Shown: positions 19,379 to 28,338, counted from the stretch's first letter. The stretch is 43,295 bases of DNA from Sphingobium ummariense RL-3 (GCF_000447205.1 NZ_AUWY01000073.1:1-43295), one strand, 5' to 3'. Notes: a model not told the origin generated them from the sequence alone. A program made the numbers and translations.

Positions 19379-20081
19379 GGGCGATCATGGATTCCACCAC
19401 GGGAATGGCCTGCGGCGTGCCGACATCGAACCACAGCCCCTGGTGCGAGACGCCGTAGCAGCGCCCGGCCTCGATCGCGCGGTTCCAGAAGACGTTGGTG
19501 GAAAAGACATCGGACGGCGGATCGGTCAGCAGGGAAGGCGATAGGATCTGAACGCCGGTGAAGACGAAGGGAGCGACATGAGCGGTCTTGCGCCGCGCCA
19601 GTCGCCCGGTGGCATCCATGTGGAAATCGCCCGGACCCCGATGGCAATTGGCGCGCGCCAGCGGCACGAGCAGCAGCAGCGCATCCATCCGCCCCGGATC
19701 CCAGATGCGGCGCATGACACCCAGCGTCTCATTGGGGCCGTCGACCCATAGATTGTCGCTGTTCGCGCAAAAGAAAGGCTCTTCGCCCAGCAGCGGCTTG
19801 GCTTTCATCAGGCCGCCGCCGGTCTCCAGCAGCTTGGCCCGCTCGTCGGAAACGGCGAACTCGATTCCGTCTTTGCGCGCGGCAATATGCGCCTCGACCG
19901 TGTCGGCCAGATAGTGGACATTCACCACCACCTTGCGGATGCCGCCGGCTTCCAGCCGGTCGAGCGCATGATCCATCAACGGCTTGCCCGCCACCTTGAC
20001 CAGCGGCTTGGGCCGGGTGGCAGTGAGCGGGCGCATCCGCTTGCCCAGGCCCGCCGCCATCAGCATCGCCGTGTCGATCAT
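19371..20081 (-). CDS. murU: N-acetylmuramate-1-phosphate uridylyltransferase (MurU-type nucleotidyltransferase)
   Basis: A 236-residue sugar nucleotidyltransferase. I chose the ATG at 20081 because it overlaps the amgK stop as ATGA and starts directly at the family's N-terminus. GLGKRMRPLT (residues 11-20) is the nucleotide-binding signature, followed by RPKPLVKVAGKPL. FFCANSDNLW carries the metal-binding Asp region. In Pseudomonas and Caulobacter, AmgK and MurU form a bypass that turns recycled MurNAc into UDP-MurNAc independently of de novo synthesis. The adjacent kinase gene makes this role very likely here, although the nucleotidyltransferase family is broad. Confidence 0.88.
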   Translation of the reverse strand: MIDTAMLMAAGLGKRMRPLTATRPKPLVKVAGKPLMDHALDRLEAGGIRKVVVNVHYLADTVEAHIAARKDGIEFAVSDERAKLLETGGGLMKAKPLLGEEPFFCANSDNLWVDGPNETLGVMRRIWDPGRMDALLLLVPLARANCHRGPGDFHMDATGRLARRKTAHVAPFVFTGVQILSPSLLTDPPSDVFSTNVFWNRAIEAGRCYGVSHQGLWFDVGTPQAIPVVESMIAHG

Positions 20082-21064
20082 GCGGGCGCGAACTCCAAAA
20101 GGGCGGCATGACGCTTGTCGGCCGGAATGTTCGCGGCGAACCAGTCCGCGACTGGCGCGAGGGCGGGATGGACGAGGTCGCGTTCCAGCAGGTTCCACAT
20201 GCGCGGCAGATAGGACAAATAGCGCGGCTTGCCGTCGCGCTTCCACAGGCGCGTGAAGATGCCGATGATCTTTGCATTACGCTGAGCGCCGAGCACCGCA
20301 TAGGCGGCGTCGAAATCGGCGGGCGGGTCCGCAAGCGCCTTGTAATGCGCGATCATCTCGGCCTCCAGCACGGGCGACACGTCGCGACGCGCGTCCTGCA
20401 ACAGGGAGACGAGATCGTAGGCCGGATGCCCGGCAAGCGCGTCCTGAAAGTCCAGCAGACCGAGCCCATGAGACGCAGGGCCGTCGATCAGCATGATATT
20501 CTCGGCATGATAGTCGCGCAGCACCGTGACCGTGGGACTGGCGGACTGCTCGACTACGGGCAGCACCAGATCCCATGCCGTCGCATAACCTTCGACATCG
20601 ACCGCCAGGCCGACGGCGGGACAATACCATTCCGTCAACAGCCCGGCCTCTCGCTGGTAGACCGCCCGATCGTAGGGCGGCAGATCGGCGGCGGGCAGGC
20701 GGTGGAGATCGGCCAGCAGGGCGATCGCGCGGGCATAAACCGCACGCTCGTCGGCCGGATGTTCCTCCACATGCTCCTTGAGCCGCCGATCTCCGAAATC
20801 CTCAATCAGGACGAGGCCTTCGTCCAGGTCACGCGCCTCTATGCGGGGAGCGGCGAAGCCTTGCGCGAGAAGATGTTCGGCAATCGCGATGAACGGGCGC
20901 GGATCTTCATGCGGCGGCGGAGCATCCATCAGCACGGCGCGTCGGTCTCCGTCCAGCACCCGGAAATAGCGTCGGAAGGAGGCGTCCCCTGCCAGAGGCA
21001 CGATCGCGGCGCCATCCCAGCCGGCGCGCGCGAGGAATTGAGGAGCGGCGGCGGGGGGGATCAT
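20078..21064 (-). CDS. amgK: N-acetylmuramate/N-acetylglucosamine kinase AmgK
   Basis: A 328-residue aminoglycoside-phosphotransferase-fold kinase. AmgK phosphorylates the anomeric position of MurNAc (and GlcNAc) in peptidoglycan recycling; MurU then uridylylates the product. Visible motifs: GDASFRRYFRV near the N-terminus (nucleotide-binding strands), LRDYHAENIML (Brenner motif with catalytic Asp) and LLDFQDALAGHPAYDL (metal-binding Asp). The start at 21064 overlaps the tsaE stop as ATGA, and its own stop overlaps murU as ATGA. This recycling route often goes with intrinsic resistance to fosfomycin in other bacteria; that has not been shown for this strain. Confidence 0.9.
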   Translation of the reverse strand: MIPPAAAPQFLARAGWDGAAIVPLAGDASFRRYFRVLDGDRRAVLMDAPPPHEDPRPFIAIAEHLLAQGFAAPRIEARDLDEGLVLIEDFGDRRLKEHVEEHPADERAVYARAIALLADLHRLPAADLPPYDRAVYQREAGLLTEWYCPAVGLAVDVEGYATAWDLVLPVVEQSASPTVTVLRDYHAENIMLIDGPASHGLGLLDFQDALAGHPAYDLVSLLQDARRDVSPVLEAEMIAHYKALADPPADFDAAYAVLGAQRNAKIIGIFTRLWKRDGKPRYLSYLPRMWNLLERDLVHPALAPVADWFAANIPADKRHAALLEFAPA

Positions 21065-21519
21065 GTCTGCGACCATCGCTCCGTCCAAGCGCCCGGCACC
21101 TGCGCTGTCAAGCGGCGTCCGCCGTCCGGCGCGAAGTCTATGGCGAGGCGCAGCGCATGGAGCCACTGCCCGTCGCCCAGCCGGTCGGGCCATTCCACGA
21201 TCAGCAGGCTGTCCATCAGATAGTCGTCGAGCGCCAGTTCCTCCGCCTCGTCCGGCGAATCGATGCGATAGAGGTCGACATGGGCGACGGGCAGGCGCAC
21301 TTCCGGCACGTCATAGGGCTGGACCAGCGCGAAGCTGGGGCTGGGCGCTTCCCCTTCCAGGCCCAGCCCTTCCAATATCCCGCGCGCCAGCGTCGTCTTT
21401 CCGGCACCCAGCCCGCCTTCCAGCGCGATGACGTCACCGATGCGGACCTGCGCGGCAAGCCGGCGACCGAGGTCCAGCATGGCGACGGGATCAGGCAGTT
21501 CCATGATCGTATCAGCCAC
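21061..21519 (-). CDS. tsaE: tRNA t6A biosynthesis ATPase TsaE
   Basis: A 152-residue P-loop ATPase of the TsaBDE complex that makes N6-threonylcarbamoyladenosine at position 37 of ANN-decoding tRNAs. Walker A is GGLGAGKTT (residues 35-43), preceded by GDVIALEG. AHVDLYRI and the LIVEWPDRLG block are TsaE signatures. Length is typical. It overlaps the divL 3' end by 8 bp and amgK by 4 bp, so it is translated as part of the same polycistronic message; tsaD and tsaB are not in the window. Confidence 0.94.
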   Translation of the reverse strand: MADTIMELPDPVAMLDLGRRLAAQVRIGDVIALEGGLGAGKTTLARGILEGLGLEGEAPSPSFALVQPYDVPEVRLPVAHVDLYRIDSPDEAEELALDDYLMDSLLIVEWPDRLGDGQWLHALRLAIDFAPDGGRRLTAQVPGAWTERWSQT

Positions 21520-23860
21520 GCGGCAACTCGATCACAGCCATCGTGCCCTGTCCCGGTTCGGAGGCCAGTTGGAGCGTCCCGCCATGCGCTTCCGCGAGCT
21601 GGCGCGCAAGCGGCAGGCCGAATGTCGCATTCTGCCCCTGCCGCGCCTGCTCGGCGCGCGCCACGGGGTCGAAGATCACGGCAAGCTGCGCGGAATCGAG
21701 CCCGGGGCCGTTGTCCGACACGACCAGTCGGGCACGTCGGCCGTCACCATCCCCATGCAACAGCACACGGGCGCCTGGCTCGCAGTAGCGGATGGCATTT
21801 TCCAGCAGATGATCGAGCGCCTGACCGATGCGCCGGGCGTCACCGGAGACCGTACCCAGCGAGTCCTGGATCGAAAGGGCCAGGTCGATGCGCTTCGCCT
21901 TCGCATCCACCATGGCCCGCGTTCCGCAGTCGCGCAGCACCGCACCGAGGTCCACCGTCTCGCGTTCGATGGAGAGGGTTCCCGCCTCCCCCTGGGTCAG
22001 GTCGAGCACATTGTCGATCAGCATCGAAAGACGCGTGGTGCTCTGAAGGATGCCTGCGACATAGTCCCTCGCCGAATCGCTGAGTTCCCCCGCATAACCG
22101 GCGCTCATCATCTCGGCGAAGCCGGCAATGGTGGTGAGCGGGGTGCGCAACTCGTAGCTCATATTGGTGACGAAGGCGGTCTTGACCTTGTCGGTCTGTT
22201 CCAGCGCCTCGTTCCGGTCACGCAGCACCTGCTCCATGCGGCGGCTGTCGGTGACGTCCAGCATGGTGAAGAGCGCATTGCCGTCCGGCAGCGGGATCGC
22301 CGCAAATTCGAATACCCGGCCATCCGCGAAGCCAACATGGCCGCCGCGCTGCTTGCGTTCCAGGGTGGCGGCCCGGACAAGTTCGCGCACCACATTGGCC
22401 TGATGCGGCTTGGCGAGGCGGGACTGTACCGCGCGCATGAGGTCGTCGATGCGGGGATGGGCGGCAAGCACCGCTTCCTCCACGCCCCAGACGTCGCGGA
22501 AGCGGCTGTTCCAGAGATGGAGCCGCCCGTCCGAAGAGAAGACGCCGATCGATTCGAACAGATTGTCGAACGTCGCCGTCCGGACGCGCAGAAGCGTGTC
22601 GCGTGCGCTCGACAGCTGGACCTGCTCGGTGCGGTCCTCGAAGATCAGCAGCAGTCCGCCATCGGGCAGCGGCTGGGCATAGACGCGAAGGTGCGTGCCG
22701 TCCGCGAGCAGCCAGTTCTCCTCCAGCGGATCGGGTGAAAGGAACCAGTCACGACGTTCGTTCCGCCAAGCCGGGAAGTCGCGATGCTCGGGCAGGCGTC
22801 GCGCATCACGCATCTGATCGAGCAGGCGCTCGAACAGCGGATGGTCGCTCAGCCGCTCCTGGTTAAGTCCGAACAGGCTGATGAAGGGCTGATTCCAGAA
22901 GCGCAGGGTGCGGTCGGGCCCGAAGCGAGCCACGCCGGCAGAGAGCCGGTCGAGCAGGTCGCGCTGGGCCGTTTCCAACCGCCGATGCTCGACCCGCGCC
23001 TGCTCCAGCGCATGCTGGTCGACCGCAAAGCCCGCCACTCCCGCCGCACCCAGGGGAACATCGACCACGCGCATCATCCGCCGCTCGCCGCCGATGGTCG
23101 CCGGCACCATGCGGTCGATCGGCCTGGACTGGGCGACCGCCTCCGCCGCAGCAGCCTGCGGCGTCAGCCCATTGACTGCCTCGACCAGTTCGGTGCCACC
23201 AGCGATCACGTCGCGCGCGCTGGCTCCGTCCACCGCGCTGACATAGGCGGTGTTGACCAGGCTGAGGCGCATGTCGGGCGTGCGATGCCACATCGGGAAG
23301 GGCGCCGCCTCCACGAGGCCGGCGAGCGCCTCCAGCGCTTCGCGCAGCTGGTCGACCTGCCCCTTGAGCGCCTCAATCTCCGACTGGCTGTCGGTGGCAT
23401 CGAATATCCACAGGACGACGCCGCCATTATTGGCAAGTTCCGGCCCAGCCGGGGCTCCCCGAACCAGCAGCAGGCGGGAAGATCCGACGCCGCGCACCGG
23501 CAGGGCGAAACTCTTGCCGGCGCGCTGCGCCCCGGTGATCTCGCGGCCGAGCTGGGCCGCGTCGGTCGGCTCCAGCCCGCCTTCGGGAGACACCAGCTCG
23601 GAAAGAAAGGCCGGCGCCCGATCGCGGGAAAGCCACTTGGCGAGCCTGTCTGCGGCCTCGATCCGCCCATCGGCATGGATGATCACGGGTGCGGCAGGCG
23701 CGGATGCCAGCAGAACCGACACGCGGTCCAGCTTGCCCTGCACATGCATCCCCTCGCGCCGCATCCGCTGACCACTGAGGAAGGCCCATACGGCCGCGCC
23801 CAACCAACAGGCGAGGAACATGCCGAGCAGGGCGAGGGCAAGCGGCGTCATGGGCGTCAT
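21512..23860 (-). CDS. divL: DivL-like PAS sensor kinase with tyrosine at the phosphoacceptor site
   Basis: A 782-residue membrane-anchored PAS/histidine-kinase-fold protein. One membrane segment lies at residues 5-27, followed by several PAS-like regions (about 50-540) and a kinase core. The H-box reads NMSYELRTPLT: Tyr569 (codon 22154-22156) replaces the phosphorylated His. This is the hallmark of DivL of Caulobacter crescentus (Tyr550), which binds the response regulator DivK and controls the CckA-CtrA cell-cycle pathway. The ATP-binding domain keeps N, G1 and G2 motifs (LLENAIRY, DNGPGLD, FGLPLARQLAEAHGG). It heads the overlapping run into tsaE-amgK-murU-addB. The DivL assignment rests on the Tyr and architecture; partners are inferred. 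Confidence 0.88.
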   Translation of the reverse strand: MTPMTPLALALLGMFLACWLGAAVWAFLSGQRMRREGMHVQGKLDRVSVLLASAPAAPVIIHADGRIEAADRLAKWLSRDRAPAFLSELVSPEGGLEPTDAAQLGREITGAQRAGKSFALPVRGVGSSRLLLVRGAPAGPELANNGGVVLWIFDATDSQSEIEALKGQVDQLREALEALAGLVEAAPFPMWHRTPDMRLSLVNTAYVSAVDGASARDVIAGGTELVEAVNGLTPQAAAAEAVAQSRPIDRMVPATIGGERRMMRVVDVPLGAAGVAGFAVDQHALEQARVEHRRLETAQRDLLDRLSAGVARFGPDRTLRFWNQPFISLFGLNQERLSDHPLFERLLDQMRDARRLPEHRDFPAWRNERRDWFLSPDPLEENWLLADGTHLRVYAQPLPDGGLLLIFEDRTEQVQLSSARDTLLRVRTATFDNLFESIGVFSSDGRLHLWNSRFRDVWGVEEAVLAAHPRIDDLMRAVQSRLAKPHQANVVRELVRAATLERKQRGGHVGFADGRVFEFAAIPLPDGNALFTMLDVTDSRRMEQVLRDRNEALEQTDKVKTAFVTNMSYELRTPLTTIAGFAEMMSAGYAGELSDSARDYVAGILQSTTRLSMLIDNVLDLTQGEAGTLSIERETVDLGAVLRDCGTRAMVDAKAKRIDLALSIQDSLGTVSGDARRIGQALDHLLENAIRYCEPGARVLLHGDGDGRRARLVVSDNGPGLDSAQLAVIFDPVARAEQARQGQNATFGLPLARQLAEAHGGTLQLASEPGQGTMAVIELPRG

Positions 23861-24040
23861 CGCACACGCTCCGCCATCGGTCCCGACTGGATGCCCCGGT
23901 TCATCGAGTCAGGGACTAACCCAAGTCGGCGGCAGCGGGAAGCTTTCAACCATCGGGAAAGCAAAGATAGATCTTATCCCCGCGAGGGCAGGAACCAAGA
24001 TCCGGCTCTGGCTCTCGCGGCAGAACCCGTCCGACCGGAG

Positions 24041-24067
24041 GCGCGGGAAGGACTCGCCCTCCCGCGC
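24041..24067 (-). terminator. GC-rich hairpin just downstream of ahcY
   Basis: Arms GCGCGGGAAGG (24041-24051) and CCCTCCCGCGC (24057-24067) pair with one A-C mismatch around the 5-base loop ACTCG. It begins 8 bases after the ahcY stop on the minus strand. No T-tract follows, so it may slow or partly terminate transcription before divL rather than act as a strong intrinsic terminator. Confidence 0.5.
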
Positions 24068-24074
24068 TACCCGA

Positions 24075-25484
24075 TCAGTAGCGGTAATGGTCCGGCTTGA
24101 ACGGACCCTCGGCGCTCACGCCGATATAGGCAGCCTGCTTCTCGGTCAGCTTCGACAGCTTCACGCCGAGCTTTTCGAGGTGAAGCGCGGCGACCTTCTC
24201 ATCCAGATGCTTGGGCAGCACATAGACGTCGTTCTTGTACTCGTCGGACTTGGTCCACAGCTCGATCTGCGCCAGCACCTGGTTGGTGAAGCTGGACGAC
24301 ATGACGAAGCTGGGGTGACCGGTGGCGCAGCCCAGGTTCACCAGACGGCCCTTGGCCAGGACGATGATCTTCTTGCCGTCGGAGAATTCGACCTCGTCAA
24401 CCTGCGGCTTGATCTCGGTCCACTTATAGTTGGAAAGGCCCGCGATCTGGATCTCGCTGTCGAAATGGCCGATGTTGCAGACGATCGCCATGTTCTTCAT
24501 CGCGCGCATATGATCGACGGTGATGACATCCTCATTGCCCGTCGCAGTGACGAAGATGTCGGCGCGAGTGGCAGCCTCTTCCATCGTCACGACCTCATAG
24601 CCTTCCATCGCGGCCTGGAGCGCGCAGATCGGATCGATTTCCGTCACCAGCACGCGGGCGCCGCCATTGCGGAGCGATGCGGCAGAGCCCTTGCCGACGT
24701 CGCCGAAGCCCGCGACGCAGGCAACCTTGCCGGCCAGCATGACGTCGGTGGCACGGCGGATCGCGTCGACCAGCGATTCCTTGCAGCCATAGAGATTGTC
24801 GAATTTCGACTTGGTGACGCTGTCGTTCACGTTGATCGCCGGGAAGGGCAGCTTGCCCTTCTTCGCCAGCTCATAGAGGCGATGGACGCCGGTGGTGGTC
24901 TCTTCCGACACGCCCTTGATGGCCTTGACCGTCTCGGTGAGATAGCCGGGACGCTCCGCCAGGAAGCGCTTGAGGGTGGCGACGAAAATCTCTTCTTCCT
25001 CGTTCGACGGGGTGAACAGTTCCTCGCCCGCCTCGACCCGCGCGCCCCAGAGCGCGAACATAGTGGCATCGCCGCCATCGTCCAGGATCATGTTGCAGGT
25101 AGTGTCACCCCAGTCGAAGATTCGGATGACATAGTCCCAATATTCCTCCAGCGTCTCGCCCTTCACGGCAAAGACGGGAATGCCGCGCGCGGCGATGGCG
25201 GCGGCGGCATGGTCCTGCGTCGAGAAGATATTGCACGAGGCCCAGCGGATCTCGGCGCCCAGCTCCGCCAGCGTCTCGATAAGAACGGCGGTCTGGATGG
25301 TCATATGGAGCGATCCGGTGATGCGCGCGCCCTTGAGAGGCTGTGCGGCGCCGAACTCGGCGCGCAGCGCCATCAGGCCCGGCATCTCGGTTTCGGCGAT
25401 CTCGATTTCCTTGCGGCCGAAGGCGGCGAGGCTGATGTCGCGGATCACATAGTCCTGCGCCTGGGCGGCGGGTGCGGTAGCCAC
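24075..25484 (-). CDS. ahcY: Adenosylhomocysteinase (S-adenosyl-L-homocysteine hydrolase)
   Basis: A 470-residue NAD-dependent enzyme that splits S-adenosylhomocysteine into homocysteine and adenosine, relieving product inhibition of methyltransferases. The GTG start at 25484 (after GGAGACAAGACC) gives the conserved N-terminus [21 protein letters not shown]; the upstream frame is not family-like. Signatures include [13 protein letters not shown] (substrate site) and [10 protein letters not shown] (NAD-binding glycine loop). The C-terminal KPDHYRY end that completes the neighbouring subunit's cofactor site is present. A perfect 16-bp palindrome lies about 100 bp upstream (25585-25600) and is a candidate operator. 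It is separated from divL by 213 bp. Confidence 0.97.
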   Translation of the reverse strand: MATAPAAQAQDYVIRDISLAAFGRKEIEIAETEMPGLMALRAEFGAAQPLKGARITGSLHMTIQTAVLIETLAELGAEIRWASCNIFSTQDHAAAAIAARGIPVFAVKGETLEEYWDYVIRIFDWGDTTCNMILDDGGDATMFALWGARVEAGEELFTPSNEEEEIFVATLKRFLAERPGYLTETVKAIKGVSEETTTGVHRLYELAKKGKLPFPAINVNDSVTKSKFDNLYGCKESLVDAIRRATDVMLAGKVACVAGFGDVGKGSAASLRNGGARVLVTEIDPICALQAAMEGYEVVTMEEAATRADIFVTATGNEDVITVDHMRAMKNMAIVCNIGHFDSEIQIAGLSNYKWTEIKPQVDEVEFSDGKKIIVLAKGRLVNLGCATGHPSFVMSSSFTNQVLAQIELWTKSDEYKNDVYVLPKHLDEKVAALHLEKLGVKLSKLTEKQAAYIGVSAEGPFKPDHYRY

Positions 25485-25584
25485 GGTCTTGTCTCCATTG
25501 GGCTCGATTGAATGCCAGCTGCCTCGGCGGACAGGCGGCGCTGGAAGGGGCTTTACCAATCGACTTGGTCGATGGCAACTCAAT

Positions 25585-25600
25585 ATAAAGAATTCTTTAT
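25585..25600 (-). promoter_or_regulatory. Perfect 16-bp palindrome, candidate operator of ahcY
   Basis: ATAAAGAATTCTTTAT is perfectly self-complementary and stands out sharply as pure A/T-rich sequence in GC-rich surroundings. It lies between the yqgE stop (25616) and the ahcY start (25484), about 100 bp upstream of the GTG. It is too AT-rich and loop-less to be a terminator. A dimeric repressor site is the simplest reading; ArsR-family regulators of the SAM/SAH cycle (SahR/SamR type) bind AT-rich palindromes upstream of ahcY in other Proteobacteria, but I cannot confirm that this matches their motif. Confidence 0.6.
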
Positions 25601-25615
25601 GTCGCCTCTCGCGCG

Positions 25616-26176
25616 TCAGGCCGATCCGGCACCGCTCACCAGATGGCTGGCATCGACGCCGGCGGCGGCAAAGGCGGCGGCCCATTTGCGCTCGGCCGGC
25701 ACGCCGAACAACAGGTCGGCGTCAGCGCGCGTCGGAAACCAGCTTTCTCCGGCCATCTCCTGTTCCAGCTGTCCCGAGCCCCAGCCAGCATAGCCGAGCG
25801 CGACCAGAAAACGGCTGGGTCCCCGCCCCGCTGCTATCGCCTTCAATATGTCGAGGGAGCCTGACAGGCCCCAGCCTGTTCCCACCTGCATCATGTCCTG
25901 CCCGGACCAGTCGAGCGAATGCAGCACGAACCCGCGCCGCGGCTCCACCGGCCCGCCCCGGAGCACCGGGCGGTCGGGTACGTCGCGCACGTCGATGTCT
26001 AAGCTCTGGAGCAGGTCGCGCAAGGTCAGGCCCTCGATCTCCTCTCCCACGGCAATGCCCAACGCCCCATTCTCGTCGTGCAGGCACATTGCGATCACCG
26101 AGTGGGCGAAGCGCATGTCTTCCATGCCCGGCAGCGCGAGCAGGAATTGGCCGCCATAGAAACGGGACTGGTCCAT
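25616..26176 (-). CDS. YqgE/AlgH family protein (UPF0301)
   Basis: A 186-residue protein of the AlgH/YqgE family. The start [20 protein letters not shown] at 26176 gives the family's typical opening (F-G-FLLA-P-M-D pattern), so the long upstream extension in frame is rejected. Further conserved patterns are [24 protein letters not shown] and [18 protein letters not shown]. The biochemical function of the family is unsettled; AlgH was first linked to alginate regulation in Pseudomonas, but most members have no known activity. It is divergent from the peroxiredoxin gene across 149 bp and precedes ahcY in the same direction. Confidence 0.9.
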   Translation of the reverse strand: MDQSRFYGGQFLLALPGMEDMRFAHSVIAMCLHDENGALGIAVGEEIEGLTLRDLLQSLDIDVRDVPDRPVLRGGPVEPRRGFVLHSLDWSGQDMMQVGTGWGLSGSLDILKAIAAGRGPSRFLVALGYAGWGSGQLEQEMAGESWFPTRADADLLFGVPAERKWAAAFAAAGVDASHLVSGAGSA

Positions 26177-26325
26177 GTACGGAATATAGCCCGCCCGGCG
26201 GCAAAACCAATGCGCCCTGTCGCTGCGGCGGGGCGATGCGACAGATAAGTCCCGACCCGCACCGGGGCTTGACAGCGCCGCATACAAGGCCGACCTCCCC
26301 GGCGCCACAAGCCAGGAGACATGCC

Positions 26326-26808
26326 ATGACCATCGCAAAGGGCGACCGCCTTCCCAGCACCACTTTCGCCACCATGACCGAGAACGGTCCCGAGCAGATT
26401 GCCTCCGACGACTTCTTCGCGGGAAAGACGGTCGCGCTCTTCTCCGTTCCCGGCGCCTTCACGCCGACCTGTTCGGCCCGGCACCTGCCCGGTTTCATCG
26501 ACAAGGCCGAAGAGCTGAAGGCCAAGGGCGTGGATGTCATCGCATGCACCGCGGTCAACGACGCGTTCGTCATGGGCGCATGGAGCAAGGCGGCCGGCGC
26601 GGACGGCAAGGTGACGATGCTGGCCGACGGCAATGGCGATTTCGCCCAGGCAGTCGGTCTCACCATGGATGGCAGCAAGTTCGGCCTCGGCACGCGTGGG
26701 CAGCGGTTCTCCATGATCGTGAAGGACGGCGTGGTCGAGGAGTTGAACGTGGAGGCGCCCGGCGACTTCAAGGTCTCCTCCGCCGATCATATGCTCGAAC
26801 AGCTCTGA
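26326..26808 (+). CDS. Peroxiredoxin, Prx5 type (thioredoxin/glutaredoxin-dependent peroxidase)
   Basis: A 160-residue atypical peroxiredoxin of the Prx5/PrxII group, which reduces hydrogen peroxide and organic peroxides. The active-site signature is PGAFTPTCS with peroxidatic Cys49; a second cysteine is Cys74 (VIACTAVND). The ATG at 26326 has a clear CAGGAG ribosome site; longer in-frame starts overlap yqgE and ahcY and are rejected. No fused glutaredoxin domain is present. A 12-bp GC hairpin right after the gene (26819-26846) likely ends the transcript. Thioredoxin from trxA elsewhere in the window is a possible electron donor (inference). Confidence 0.93.
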   Translation: MTIAKGDRLPSTTFATMTENGPEQIASDDFFAGKTVALFSVPGAFTPTCSARHLPGFIDKAEELKAKGVDVIACTAVNDAFVMGAWSKAAGADGKVTMLADGNGDFAQAVGLTMDGSKFGLGTRGQRFSMIVKDGVVEELNVEAPGDFKVSSADHMLEQL

Positions 26809-26818
26809 TCCCTTCGCA

Positions 26819-26856
26819 CCGCGCGCGCCGTTTCCGGCGCGCGCGGCCTTCCTTCC
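26819..26856 (+). terminator. Terminator after the peroxiredoxin gene
   Basis: A perfect 12-bp stem, CCGCGCGCGCCG (26819-26830) with CGGCGCGCGCGG (26835-26846), closes a TTTC tetraloop and starts 10 bases after the peroxiredoxin stop. The tail is CCTTCCTTCC, a weak T-tract. It separates the gene from AMP nucleosidase. Confidence 0.75.
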
Positions 26857-26883
26857 GTCACATATCTGCGGTAACAGGAGGCG

Positions 26884-28338
26884 ATGACACAGAGCATCGG
26901 CAGCGCCATCGTCGCGCAACTCGACGAGATATACCGCACCTCCATCGACAATCTGCGCCAGGCCATGCGGGCCTATGCGAGCAACGGCGCCGTGCCACCG
27001 CCCGAGGCGCGGAGCGAGCGCCGTTTCTGCTATCCCGAACTGCGCATCACCCATCGCGACGACAATGACGCGCCGCCGCCGGGCCGGTCTTTCGCCCGGC
27101 TGTCGGCGGCTGGTCGCTACGTCACCACGATCACCCGGCCGGCGATGTTCGCCGACTATCTGGCCGAGCAGATCGACCTGCTGGTCCGCGATTATGGGGT
27201 CGAGGTGGAAGCCGCGATCAGCGACCAGCAGATCCCCTTTCCCTATGTGCTGGATGGCCTGGATATCAGTGCCCTGGACGGGGCGCCGCCGACAGAATTG
27301 GCGCGCCACTTCCCCGCGACCGAACTGGCCGAGATCGGCGACGAGATCGCCGACGGCCTGTTCACGCCCGATTCGGAGGGTGACCGGCCCCTGGCACTGT
27401 TCGACGGCCTGCGCACCGATTTCTCGCTCGCGCGGCTGAAGCATTATACCGGCACGCCGGCCGAGCATGTGCAGCGATACATCCTGTTCACCAACTACCA
27501 CCGCTATGTCGATGAGTTCGTCAACTGGGCCTGTGCGGAGCTGAAGCGGGAAGGCACCCGGTTCACCGCGCTTTCAGGCGCCGGCGGCCTTTATGTGACG
27601 CCGGAGACGGCCGATCCGGCCGAAATGATCGCCGACAGCGCCTGGCGTCGGCACCAGATGCCCGCCTATCACCTGATCGCGCCGGACCGCAGCGGCATTA
27701 CCCTGGTCAATATCGGCGTGGGTCCGTCCAACGCGAAGACGATCTGCGATCATCTCGCCGTGGTGCGACCCGAAGTATGGCTGATGATCGGCCATTGCGG
27801 CGGCCTTCGCCCCAGCCAGCGGATCGGCGACTATGTGCTGGCCCACGCCTATCTCCGTGATGATCATGTGCTCGACGAAATGCTGCCACCGGAGATCCCG
27901 GTGCCAGCCATCGCCGAGGTGCAGGTCGCGCTCGCCAAGGCGGCCGAGGCAATCCTGGGCGGCGGCAACCCGGAGGATTTCAAGCGGCGGCTGCGCACGG
28001 GCACCGTGGTCACGACCGACGATCGCAATTGGGAGCTGCGCTATTCCCATTCGGCGCTGCGTTTCAGCCTGTCGCGCGCTGTCGGCATCGACATGGAATC
28101 AGCGACGATCGCGGCGCAGGGTTACCGTTTTCGCGTACCTTATGGCACGCTGCTCTGCGTTTCGGACAAACCGATCCATGGAGAACTCAAGCTGCCGGGG
28201 CAGGCCAACCGCTTCTATGAGGAAGCGATTGCGGGCCATCTGCGCGTCGGCCTGATGACCTGCGAACTGCTGCGGCAGGAGGGGCCGAAGCTGCACAGCC
28301 GCAAGCTGCGCGCCTTCAACGAGCCGCCCTTCCGCTAA
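26884..28338 (+). CDS. amn: AMP nucleosidase
   Basis: A 484-residue enzyme that hydrolyses AMP to adenine and ribose 5-phosphate, adjusting adenylate pools. The N-terminal part (about 1-170; YPELRITH and ITRPAMFADYLAEQI) is the AMP nucleosidase-specific domain. The C-terminal part (about 250-484) is the nucleoside-phosphorylase fold, with NIGVGPSNAKTICDHLAVVRP, WLMIGHCGG, GIDMESATIAAQGYRFRVPYGTL (split here as GIDMESATIAAQG and RFRVPYGTLL) and VSDKP. The start has AGGAGG directly upstream. It converges with the diguanylate cyclase gene with only a 10-bp gap. Confidence 0.95.
   Translation: MTQSIGSAIVAQLDEIYRTSIDNLRQAMRAYASNGAVPPPEARSERRFCYPELRITHRDDNDAPPPGRSFARLSAAGRYVTTITRPAMFADYLAEQIDLLVRDYGVEVEAAISDQQIPFPYVLDGLDISALDGAPPTELARHFPATELAEIGDEIADGLFTPDSEGDRPLALFDGLRTDFSLARLKHYTGTPAEHVQRYILFTNYHRYVDEFVNWACAELKREGTRFTALSGAGGLYVTPETADPAEMIADSAWRRHQMPAYHLIAPDRSGITLVNIGVGPSNAKTICDHLAVVRPEVWLMIGHCGGLRPSQRIGDYVLAHAYLRDDHVLDEMLPPEIPVPAIAEVQVALAKAAEAILGGGNPEDFKRRLRTGTVVTTDDRNWELRYSHSALRFSLSRAVGIDMESATIAAQGYRFRVPYGTLLCVSDKPIHGELKLPGQANRFYEEAIAGHLRVGLMTCELLRQEGPKLHSRKLRAFNEPPFR

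Noticed and set aside
25485..25615. A possible SAH or SAM riboswitch before ahcY
   Set aside because: I could not find the conserved SAH riboswitch core or a SAM-II/SAM-SAH pseudoknot in this leader. Only the AT palindrome and a small 6-bp hairpin (ATCGAC/GTCGAT, 25559-25573) are visible. A covariance-model search would settle it.
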